From contig NZ_JBJFZU010000011.1 of NCBI RefSeq assembly GCF_045032955.1, positions 169,185-233,184 of the forward strand: a DNA stretch of 64,000 bases, read 5' to 3'. The position numbers and the translations under genes were made by a program. Under the pieces are notes generated by a model. That model was not told the origin of the DNA and searched no databases. It saw nothing but the letters and a program-made list of their open reading frames with translations. Shown here piece by piece: positions 1 through 7,823 of the stretch (positions are counted from its first letter, which is position 1; each line of letters starts with the position of its first letter). Source of the stretch: Ornithinicoccus sp045032955 (GTDB taxonomy: Bacteria > Actinomycetota > Actinomycetes > Actinomycetales > Dermatophilaceae).

Positions 1-822
1 GACGCCGACCAGGTGGACGTGGTGGTCCGCCAGGGCGAGGCCGACGACCTGGAGGCGCTGCGCGGGCTCGAGGTCGGCACCGACGTCGACGGGGAGCCCG
101 TCACCCTCGCCGACGTCGCCGACCTGGAGACGGTCGAGGAGGCGGTGAGCATCAGCCGGGTGGACGGGCAGCGGGCCGCCACCGTCACCGGCCGCTCCAC
201 GGGAGACGACCTGGGGGCGGTCACCGCGGACCTGCGGGAGGCGTTGGACACGCTCGAGGTCCCCGAGGGCGTGCAGGTCACCCTCGGCGGGGTCAGCTCG
301 GACCAGGAGGAGGCGTTCTCCGCGCTCGGGCTGGCGCTGCTCGCGGCGATCGCCATCGTCTACCTGGTGATGGTGGCGACCTTCAACTCGCTGCTGCAGC
401 CGCTCATCCTGCTGGTCTCGGTGCCCTTCGCGGCGACCGGGTCGGTCGGTCTGCTGCTCGTCACCGGCACGCCCCTGGACATCGCCTCGATGGTCGGACT
501 GCTGATGCTGATCGGCATCGTGGTGACCAACGCGATCGTCCTCATCGACCTGGTGAACCAGTACCGCACGCAGGGTATGGACCGGCGCACCGCCGTGGTC
601 GAGGGAGCCCGGCACCGGCTACGGCCGATCGTGATGACGGCGCTGGCGACGATCCTGGCGCTCACCCCGATGGCCTTCGCCATCACCGGCGGCGGGGCGT
701 TCATCTCGCAGCCGCTGGCGATCGTGGTGATCGGCGGGCTGATCAGCTCGACGCTGCTCACGCTGATCCTGGTACCCGTCCTCTACGACCTCGTCGAGAG
801 AGCCACCGCGCGCCTCCGCTGA
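1..822 (+). CDS. RND-family efflux pump, C-terminal fragment
   Basis: This is the 3' end of a gene that begins before the window; the frame is open from base 1. The product resembles the last quarter of AcrB/HAE1-type resistance-nodulation-division permeases, proton-driven inner-membrane exporters. The first 90 or so residues look like the end of the second periplasmic-side loop (porter domain). Hydrophobic segments follow from about residue 105 of the fragment. GIVVTNAIVLID, a long basic loop, and RLRPIVMTALATILALTP correspond to the conserved AcrB motif around GLxxxNAIL and RLRPILMT. The last hydrophobic helix ends near VPVLYDLVER, as usual for the family. The substrate cannot be told. It could also belong to the RND subgroup found in Gram-positives without an outer-membrane partner. 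Confidence 0.9.
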   Translation, partial: DADQVDVVVRQGEADDLEALRGLEVGTDVDGEPVTLADVADLETVEEAVSISRVDGQRAATVTGRSTGDDLGAVTADLREALDTLEVPEGVQVTLGGVSSDQEEAFSALGLALLAAIAIVYLVMVATFNSLLQPLILLVSVPFAATGSVGLLLVTGTPLDIASMVGLLMLIGIVVTNAIVLIDLVNQYRTQGMDRRTAVVEGARHRLRPIVMTALATILALTPMAFAITGGGAFISQPLAIVVIGGLISSTLLTLILVPVLYDLVERATARLR

Positions 823-878
823 CAGCCGGCCGCCGATGCCGGGGAATAGCCGCGCCGTTCCTCCGGCTTGGTCCTGTC

Positions 879-2207
879 GTGCCCTTCCGCTCCTCCCCTG
901 ACTCCGCGACCGACGTGCGCCCGCACTCCGCCGCCTCCACCACCTCGACCCGCAGCGACCGACCCGAGCAGTCCCGCCTGGTGCGGCTGCTGATCTTCGG
1001 CGCGCTCGTGGCGATCGGTCCGCTGACCATCGACATGTACCTCGCGGCCTTCCCGACCGTCGTCACCGACCTGGCCACCACCGAGGCCACGGTGCAGCTC
1101 ACCCTGACCGCCACCCTGGTGGGTCTGGCCACCGGTCAGCTGGCGATCGGTGCGGTCTCCGACGCCCTCGGTCGACGGCTGCCGCTGATCGTGTCGTTGA
1201 GCGCCTACGTGGTGATCTCGGCGCTGATCGCGCTCTCCTCGTCGATCGAGGCACTGCTGGCGCTGCGCTTCCTGCAGGGCCTGACCGCAGCGGCCGGGAT
1301 GGTCCTGAGCCAGGCGATGGTGCGCGACCTCTACAGCGGGTCGGTGATGGCGACCTTCATCTCGCGGTTGTTCCTGATCGTCGGGGTCGCGCCCATCATC
1401 GCCCCGACCCTGGGCGCCCAGTTCCTGCACTTCGGCACCTGGCGGTCCATCTTCTGGGGGCTGGCCGTGTTCGGGCTGCTGCTCGTGGTGGTCGCGTCAC
1501 TGCTCGTCCGGGAGACCCTGCCGCCGCGTCGGCGCACGACGTTGCGCCCCTCGACGATGCTGGGCACCTACGGGGTCCTGGTGCGGGACCGGCGCTACGT
1601 CGGGCTGGTCCTCACCGCCTGCACGGCGATGGGCTCGCTGTTCGCCTACATCTCCTCGGCGACCTTCATCTTCCAGGACCTGTACGGAATGAGCACCCAG
1701 CAGTATGCCCTCGTCTTCGCCGCCGGGGCCGGCGCCCTGACCATCACCAGCCAGATCAACGGCTTCCTCGTGCAGCGCTGGCACCCGGCCGCGATCATGC
1801 GCACCGCGCTGCCGGTCGCCCTGGCCGTGGCGCTGGGCCTGCTGGCCGCCGCTCTGCTCGACCTCGGCGTCGGCTTCATCGTCGCCGGCGTGGTGCTGGT
1901 GATGGGCGTCGTCGGCTTCGTGATGCCGAACTCGCCCGTCATCGCGCTGGCCGACCACGGGGAGCGCGCCGGTGCGGCCGCGGCCCTGCTGGGGGCCAGC
2001 AGCTTCACCTTCGGCGCCCTGGTCTCCCCGATCAGCGGCTTCTTCGACGCCTCCTCCGCGGTGCCGATGGCCGGCGTGATGGTGGGCTGTGCGCTGACCT
2101 CCGTCGTCGTCTTCTTCACCCTCGCCCGCCCTGGTGACATCCTGCGGACGATGCCGTGGAACGAGGACGAGAGCACCACCCCGGCGCCTGCGGCGACCCG
2201 GGGCTGA
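879..2207 (+). CDS. Bcr/CflA-type MFS drug exporter
   Basis: A 442-residue protein with 12 predicted membrane helices after an approximately 30-residue polar N-terminus. The helix-1 motif GPLTIDMYLAAFP and the loop GAVSDALGRRLP are typical of the Bcr/CflA subgroup of DHA1 drug:H+ antiporters (bicyclomycin/chloramphenicol-type exporters). The GTG start is the first in frame, but no Shine-Dalgarno sequence is visible, so the exact N-terminus is uncertain. It lies 56 nt after the RND gene and could be cotranscribed with it. A strong hairpin follows the stop. A second member of the same subfamily lies at 39524-40795. The substrate is unknown. Confidence 0.9.
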   Translation: MPFRSSPDSATDVRPHSAASTTSTRSDRPEQSRLVRLLIFGALVAIGPLTIDMYLAAFPTVVTDLATTEATVQLTLTATLVGLATGQLAIGAVSDALGRRLPLIVSLSAYVVISALIALSSSIEALLALRFLQGLTAAAGMVLSQAMVRDLYSGSVMATFISRLFLIVGVAPIIAPTLGAQFLHFGTWRSIFWGLAVFGLLLVVVASLLVRETLPPRRRTTLRPSTMLGTYGVLVRDRRYVGLVLTACTAMGSLFAYISSATFIFQDLYGMSTQQYALVFAAGAGALTITSQINGFLVQRWHPAAIMRTALPVALAVALGLLAAALLDLGVGFIVAGVVLVMGVVGFVMPNSPVIALADHGERAGAAAALLGASSFTFGALVSPISGFFDASSAVPMAGVMVGCALTSVVVFFTLARPGDILRTMPWNEDESTTPAPAATRG

Positions 2208-2264
2208 CGGACCGCCCGGGCTGACCGGGCCGACCCCGCAGGACACCTCCCCGGCATGCAGCAC

Positions 2265-2305
2265 GACGCTGCCCCGCCGACCGTGACGGTCGACGGGGCA
2301 GCGTC
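2265..2305. terminator. Bidirectional hairpin terminator between convergent genes
   Basis: A near-perfect inverted repeat: an outer 12-bp stem (GACGCTGCCCCG with its complement) encloses a 7-bp inner stem CGACCGT/ACGGTCG with a one-base loop. It lies between the convergent MFS gene and the subtilase gene and would serve both. There is no U-tract, as is common in high-GC actinobacteria. Confidence 0.75.
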
Positions 2306-2334
2306 TGCGATGTGCCGCTACGCGGGCTGAGGGA

Positions 2335-5300
2335 TCACTCCCACTCGCGCAGGTCGCCGAGGTCGTCCTCGACGCCCTCCGACACCGCCTCGGTGCCACC
2401 CAGGATCACGATGCGATCCGGGTAGAGCCGCTGCAGCGCGGTGGCGAGGACCTGCGGGATGCCGTTCGGGCGGGTGAGGAGCAACGGCGCCTCGTCCGTC
2501 CCGGCCTTGGCCGAGCCCGCGAGGGCGTCCGGCCAGTCCATCCCCGACGCGATGTAGACCGTCTCCGCGGAGACGTACTCCTCCATCAGCTTCGCCGCCG
2601 TGACGTACCGGTTGAGACCGGCGACACGGGTGGTCGGGGCCCAGTCACGCAGATCCTGCACGACCGGGTCGTTGACCGCGGCGTCACCACCGAGGACGGT
2701 GATCCGCTCCGGGTCCAACCGGTCCAGGGCGGCCGCGGTGGCCCCCGGGATCCCGTCGGTCCGGACCAGCAGCACCGGCGCGTCGACCGCACCGGCCCGC
2801 GCGGCCGCCGCCAGGGCGTCCGGGTAGTCGAGGCCGGTGGCCACGAACACCCGCTCCGCACTGTCGTAGGCCTCGGAGACGGCTGCCGCCGTGCGGTACC
2901 GGTCGGTACCGGACCACCGATCCACCGGCGCACCGGTGACGTCGGCGATCTGCTCCATCACGGCGTCGCTCACGGCGGTGGTACCGCCGAGGACGACGAC
3001 CGACTCGGGCTGCAGCCGTGCCAGCTCGTTGACGGTGGCACCCGGCAGCGCGCCCGGACGGGTCAGCAGCACCGGAGCGTCCCAGGCACCGGCGACGGCG
3101 GAGCCGGCCAGCGCGTCGGGGAACTCCAGGCCGGTGGCCACGAAGGCCACGTCGACACCGGGCTCGTAGGTGGAGGAGATCTCCACCGCCGTCTTGTACC
3201 GGTCGTCACCCGACCAGCGGACGACCTCGAGCGGCTCCTCGGGGGTCTCGACGACCTCGAGGCTGACCGGGACCAGCACCAGCGGGGTGACAGGGTCGTT
3301 GCTCGCAACGCACAGGTCACCGGTGTAGGTGCCCACCTCCAGGCCGGAGGAGTCGACCGTGACGGTCACGTCGCTGGACTCACCCGGCTCCGTGGTGCCG
3401 CTGGTCGGGGTGGCCGACATCCAGGGGATGTCGGTCCCGATCTCGCAGGCGTTCGGCTCCACGTCGGCGGCGACGTACTGCAGGGTGTCGATGCCGATGT
3501 AGTCCGAGTTGGCCCCGAGCGGACCGGCGTCCGGCACCGTGTACCGCATCGCCAGGCGACCGGTGGTGTCGTCGTCGACATCCTCGATGGTGACCTCGTA
3601 CTGGGTCCACTCACCGGGGTAGCCGTCGGGCGCGAGGTCCTCGTTGATGACCTCGAGCGTGGTGTCGAAGTCACCGACACCGCTGACACCCGTGCCGACG
3701 TCGGTGCTGTCACCGGCGGTCGACATGCGCACCTCGAGACGATCGGCATACAGACCGTCACCGCTGGCCCGGGTCCAGAACGACAGCGTGCTTCCCTCGG
3801 TCAGGTCGACCTCGGGGGTGAGCATCCAGTTGCTGATCTCACCGGGGCTGGCGCTGTTGTTGAAGTTGGCACCCACGTAGGAGTCGTCCGGGCCGTCCTG
3901 CGCCGGGAAGGTGGTCTCCGGGTTGCCCTGGAACCAGCTGGTGGTGCCCAGCGGCTCGCTGTTGTTGATGTATGCCCATCCCTCGCCGGGGAGTGCCTCG
4001 ATGTCCTCGAAGCCCTCCGTCAGGTCGGTGGCGGCCATCGGGACCTCCGCCGGCTGGACGGCCTGCGGTGCAGGGTCGCCCTCGACGTCGGTGGTGCCCG
4101 CGCTGCGGTCGCTGCCCTGGGGCAGCGAGACCTCGGACGAGACACCCGAGTTGTCGGCCGGGGCCGACTCCGCCTCGGAGAGCTCCCAGTCCAGGTCGCT
4201 GTCACCGTTGTTGGTGATGGTGACCGTCTGCTCGGTGGTGACGTCGGCGATCTGCTCCGACTCCACCGACTCCGGCGTGACGCCGATCACCGGGAAGAGC
4301 TCAGGCTCCTCGACGGTCATCGTGACCGGCACGGTGACCAGGGGCTCGTCCGGGTCGTTCGAGGACAGGCACACCTGGGTGGTGTAGGTCCCCTCCTCGA
4401 CACCGGTGGAGTCCAGCGACACGGCGACCTCGGTGCCCTCACCGGGAGCGGTGGCACCGCTCGTCGGGTCCAGGGTCACCCAGTCCGCGCCACAGCTGAC
4501 GTCACCGGTGAGGGTGTAGGCCAGGGCGTCGAAGGTGACCAGGTCACCGAGCGGGGTCCACTCGGTCCCGCCACCGAACAGGTTGCTCGGGTCGATCAGG
4601 TGGGCCTCGGCCCCGCTGCCGTCGGCACCCTGGTACCAGTTCCACCGGTCCACGCTGGTCGGCGGGTTGTTGATCGACGGGAAGACCGACAGCCAGTACG
4701 TCCCGGCCGGCAGCTCACCGGCGACGCCGGTGGCCTCCACCACGTCGAGCGTGATGTTGTTGTCGGTGATGTCGACACCGGCGGCCGTCGGCGCGGCGTC
4801 GAACGACCACAGGGCGTCGTCACCGTCCTCCGGGCTGCTCGCCGGAGCGCCGTCCTCGTCGGCGTAGATGCGCCAGCTGATTTCGGTGGCGTCGGCCAAC
4901 GAGCTCGGCGGGTTCCAGAAGCCCGGGATGTAGATCTCGGTCAGGGACGCACCGTCAGCGACGGTGAAGTCCTCGGCCGCGTAGACACCGGTCTCCTCGT
5001 TGTTGCCGTAGTCGCTCACGATCCCGCTGGTGCCACCCTCGAGCTGCTCGGAGACGACGCCCTCGGCGGCGTCCGCGAACTCCCACTCCAGGGTCGCGCC
5101 ACCGGCGTTGCCGACGGTGAGCGTCTGGGTGGTGGTCTCGTCCGGGGCCTGGGTCGAGGTGATCTCGTCGGGGTCGACGGTGACGTCGGCCACGGCGGCG
5201 GTCGGGACGACCGCGACGGGCATCTCGGTGTTCGCCACTGCAGCGCCACCCGCGTGGGTGGCGTCGGTGTTCATCGTGACGCGACCGAAGGCCCAGTCCT

Positions 5301-7566
5301 CCTCCACCGCACCGGTGACGGTAGCGGTGATGGTGACCGTCGCCGACTCACCGGCGGCGAGGGTGACCTCGGCCGGGGAGGCGGTGATCTCCATACCGTC
5401 GGGGGAGTCCACCGAGGCGGTCCAGGTGGCGGAGCCGTCGACCACGTTGGTCACGGTCCGCTCCCAGCTGCAGCTTCCGGCGCACTCCTGGTCCACCATC
5501 GCGGGCAGGTTCAGCGTCGCCGGGTCGCCACCGACCGCCGGGTCAGCGGCGATCATCGCGTCGATGCTCTCGTCGAGCACCAGACCGGCGCGGCCGGCCT
5601 CGGACAGGTTGAGCCGTCCGGAGCCGATGTCGAACGGGTCGACCGCGGTCACGCCGTCCTCCTTGACCAGACCGTCCACGTCGGCCGACGAGGCCAGCGC
5701 GGAACGGATCTCGGTCGGGGTCCAGTCCGGGTGCAGCGCGCGCATCAGCGCGGTCGCACCGGCGGCGTGCGGCGAGGACATCGAGGTCCCGGCCAGCACC
5801 GCGTACTGGTCGGCGTCCTCACCGTCGGCCGCACCCGCGGCCAGGATGTTGACACCGGGGGCACCGTAGGTCGGGGCGACCATGTCGTACTGGCTCGGAC
5901 CGCGGGAGCTGAAGCCCGCCATCACGTCGACCCAGCTCTCGTCGATGGCGATCGAGGTCTCGGCCGCCCAGGTGGCGGTGACGGTCTCGTCGGTGCCGGC
6001 GAAGAAGTCGATCAGCGCCTGCGAGGAGCTCTGCGCGATCATCACGGCGGGGATGCCGCTGACCTCGAGGCCACCGGGGGCGCTCGGCGGACCACCGAAG
6101 TTGTTGCCGATGATGACGGCGACAGCGCCGGCGTCCTCGGCGGACTGGACCTTCTCCGGGAAGGTGCAGTCACCGCGCTCGACGAACGCGATCGCGCCGT
6201 CCATAGAGCCTTCCGGCAGCGCGCTGCAGGCGCGGAAGTTGCCCGGGTCCACCTCCTCGGCGGAACGCACCTCGGCGGTGACGTCCTCCTCCGGGGAGGG
6301 GCCGTCGCCCGGGAACCCGGCGATGCTGGCCAGCTCCTCCGGGACCGGGGTCGGGGCGTCGACCGAGATCTCCTTGGCGAAGATCCGCGAGTGGGTCGTG
6401 GCGGCGGTCGAGGCCATCCAGGGCCCGGTCTTGGCGACCGTGCTGGCGCCGGGGCCGGAGTTGCCGGCCGAGGCGACGACGTTGATGCCGGCTGCGGCGG
6501 CGTCGCGGAAGGCGAGGTCCACCGGGTCGTTCCACGGCAGGTCGCTGCCGGAGATCGAGTAGTTCAGGACGTCGACACCGTCGTCGATCGCCTGGTCCAC
6601 GGCGGCGATGCTGGAGGCACCGGGGCAGCCGGGGTAGCAGACGAGGTAGGAGATGACGTTGGCCTGCGGGGCGACACCCTGGACCTCACGCTCGAAGACC
6701 GTGCCGCCGATCTCGGCGTCGGCCGTGTGCACGCCACCGGCTGCGGTGCTCGCGGTGTGCGAGCCGTGGTTGTCACGGTCCTGCGCGTCCGGCGAGGCGG
6801 CGTTGAGGTTGTAGGCGCCGATCAGCTTGTCGTTGCAGATGTCCTCGTAGTCGGCGGCACCCTCGGCGCAGACACCGACGTAGTTGCCGGAGCCGTACGG
6901 GTTGGTGTGCGTGTAGCCGGTGCCGTCCGTCTCGGCGAACGAGGGGTGGAACGGGTTGATGCCGCTGTCGATGACACCGACGACGACGCCCTCACCACGG
7001 GTGGCCATGCCCTCGGCGGTCTCACCCTCCCAGATGGAGGGGGAGGAGATGACCTCGTGGCTGACGTCGGTCTCCATCTCACGCTCGATGTCCGGGTAGA
7101 CCTCGAGGACGCCGGGCAGGGAGCGGAGCTCCTCGGCCTCGGCTGCGGACACCTCGACCGCCATGCCGTTCAGCACGTTGCGGTAGGTGAACTCGACCGG
7201 GACGTCGCGGCCCAGGGTCGAGTCGATGGACTGCTCGAGCGCGGCGTGCTCGTCGGCGAGCTCGGCGTCGAACGCCTCCAGCTCAGCCGCGGAGGCCTCG
7301 CCGTCCTGGGCGGACAACGAGGCCTGGTATGCGGAGACGGACGGTCCGGCGAGGCGGACGATCCAGAGACCGGTGTCACTCTCGACACCTTCCCAGTCGG
7401 TCGAGGCCGGGGCCGCAGAGGCCGGGTCGAACTCCTGGGTGAGCGCACCTCCCTCATCGGAGGGTGCTTCCGGCTGGGCGCTGACCGGGGACATCCCGGC
7501 GGCGACCAGTGTCAGCCCGGCGATCGTACTCACGATCGGGGCTGACCGCTGCCTATTCAGGCGCAT
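2335..7566 (-). CDS. Secreted S8 subtilisin-like serine protease with three CWB2 cell-wall-binding repeats
   Basis: A 1743-residue exported protein. The signal peptide covers about residues 1-30 (basic start, hydrophobic core, PVSA-Q cleavage-like site). An inhibitor-I9-like propeptide follows at about 65-165. The S8 domain carries the catalytic triad: D200 in VVVGVIDSG, H267 in DNHGSH and S595 in LAGTSMSSPH; the oxyanion Asn is N369. A PA (protease-associated) domain is inserted at about 430-525. After residue 610 come Ig/abnormal-spindle-like repeats and a choice-of-anchor-J-like module (about 1170-1340). The last 295 or so residues are three CWB2 (PF04122-type) repeats, each with RWSGxDRY-like and VLGG-like motifs, which bind the cell wall noncovalently. 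The start is supported by GGAG in GAAGGAGTGACGC-ATG. It is a single-gene unit. The role is inferred to be surface proteolysis for nutrition or wall turnover; the substrate is unknown. Confidence 0.95.
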   Translation of the reverse strand: MRLNRQRSAPIVSTIAGLTLVAAGMSPVSAQPEAPSDEGGALTQEFDPASAAPASTDWEGVESDTGLWIVRLAGPSVSAYQASLSAQDGEASAAELEAFDAELADEHAALEQSIDSTLGRDVPVEFTYRNVLNGMAVEVSAAEAEELRSLPGVLEVYPDIEREMETDVSHEVISSPSIWEGETAEGMATRGEGVVVGVIDSGINPFHPSFAETDGTGYTHTNPYGSGNYVGVCAEGAADYEDICNDKLIGAYNLNAASPDAQDRDNHGSHTASTAAGGVHTADAEIGGTVFEREVQGVAPQANVISYLVCYPGCPGASSIAAVDQAIDDGVDVLNYSISGSDLPWNDPVDLAFRDAAAAGINVVASAGNSGPGASTVAKTGPWMASTAATTHSRIFAKEISVDAPTPVPEELASIAGFPGDGPSPEEDVTAEVRSAEEVDPGNFRACSALPEGSMDGAIAFVERGDCTFPEKVQSAEDAGAVAVIIGNNFGGPPSAPGGLEVSGIPAVMIAQSSSQALIDFFAGTDETVTATWAAETSIAIDESWVDVMAGFSSRGPSQYDMVAPTYGAPGVNILAAGAADGEDADQYAVLAGTSMSSPHAAGATALMRALHPDWTPTEIRSALASSADVDGLVKEDGVTAVDPFDIGSGRLNLSEAGRAGLVLDESIDAMIAADPAVGGDPATLNLPAMVDQECAGSCSWERTVTNVVDGSATWTASVDSPDGMEITASPAEVTLAAGESATVTITATVTGAVEEDWAFGRVTMNTDATHAGGAAVANTEMPVAVVPTAAVADVTVDPDEITSTQAPDETTTQTLTVGNAGGATLEWEFADAAEGVVSEQLEGGTSGIVSDYGNNEETGVYAAEDFTVADGASLTEIYIPGFWNPPSSLADATEISWRIYADEDGAPASSPEDGDDALWSFDAAPTAAGVDITDNNITLDVVEATGVAGELPAGTYWLSVFPSINNPPTSVDRWNWYQGADGSGAEAHLIDPSNLFGGGTEWTPLGDLVTFDALAYTLTGDVSCGADWVTLDPTSGATAPGEGTEVAVSLDSTGVEEGTYTTQVCLSSNDPDEPLVTVPVTMTVEEPELFPVIGVTPESVESEQIADVTTEQTVTITNNGDSDLDWELSEAESAPADNSGVSSEVSLPQGSDRSAGTTDVEGDPAPQAVQPAEVPMAATDLTEGFEDIEALPGEGWAYINNSEPLGTTSWFQGNPETTFPAQDGPDDSYVGANFNNSASPGEISNWMLTPEVDLTEGSTLSFWTRASGDGLYADRLEVRMSTAGDSTDVGTGVSGVGDFDTTLEVINEDLAPDGYPGEWTQYEVTIEDVDDDTTGRLAMRYTVPDAGPLGANSDYIGIDTLQYVAADVEPNACEIGTDIPWMSATPTSGTTEPGESSDVTVTVDSSGLEVGTYTGDLCVASNDPVTPLVLVPVSLEVVETPEEPLEVVRWSGDDRYKTAVEISSTYEPGVDVAFVATGLEFPDALAGSAVAGAWDAPVLLTRPGALPGATVNELARLQPESVVVLGGTTAVSDAVMEQIADVTGAPVDRWSGTDRYRTAAAVSEAYDSAERVFVATGLDYPDALAAAARAGAVDAPVLLVRTDGIPGATAAALDRLDPERITVLGGDAAVNDPVVQDLRDWAPTTRVAGLNRYVTAAKLMEEYVSAETVYIASGMDWPDALAGSAKAGTDEAPLLLTRPNGIPQVLATALQRLYPDRIVILGGTEAVSEGVEDDLGDLREWE

Positions 7567-7823
7567 GCGTCACTCCTTCGTCGATTGACGGCGCACCGGC
7601 GGTGGGGCTTCCCACCGGGAACGCCTCGTGCAACCCGAGAAGTCCGGGCCGTGCGTCATCCTGACGACGATCCCCGGGCGGGGTGTGGCAGCGCCCCTGG
7701 CGCACCACGACACAGGCAGGAAGACATGCGCGACAAGCCATTCCACGGATCGTGGGGGCTCGAAGCGGCCCATTCATCCTCACACAGGGAATGCTCAGGA
7801 GATAGGGCTGGAAGATAACAACT
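7567..7823. other. Intergenic leader region upstream of the subtilase
   Basis: A 257-nt spacer between the subtilase start and the end of the GNAT-nitroreductase gene, less GC-rich toward 7740-7830. On the minus strand it would be the subtilase promoter and leader. A perfect 7-bp hairpin (CGGTGGG, loop AAGC, CCCACCG) lies at 7600-7617, shortly before the ribosome-binding site. I saw no coding potential and no recognisable c-di-AMP riboswitch, although such switches often precede actinobacterial wall enzymes. Confidence 0.4.

Noticed and set aside
4600..7545. A 981-codon open frame on the plus strand opposite the subtilase gene
   Set aside because: It is rich in Gly, Arg, Val and Asp in repeated blocks, as expected from the antisense of a GC-rich gene, and the minus-strand frame has complete protease and CWB2 motifs.
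7567..7823. c-di-AMP riboswitch before the wall protease
   Set aside because: I looked for the conserved ydaO-type blocks on the minus strand and saw only a short hairpin.
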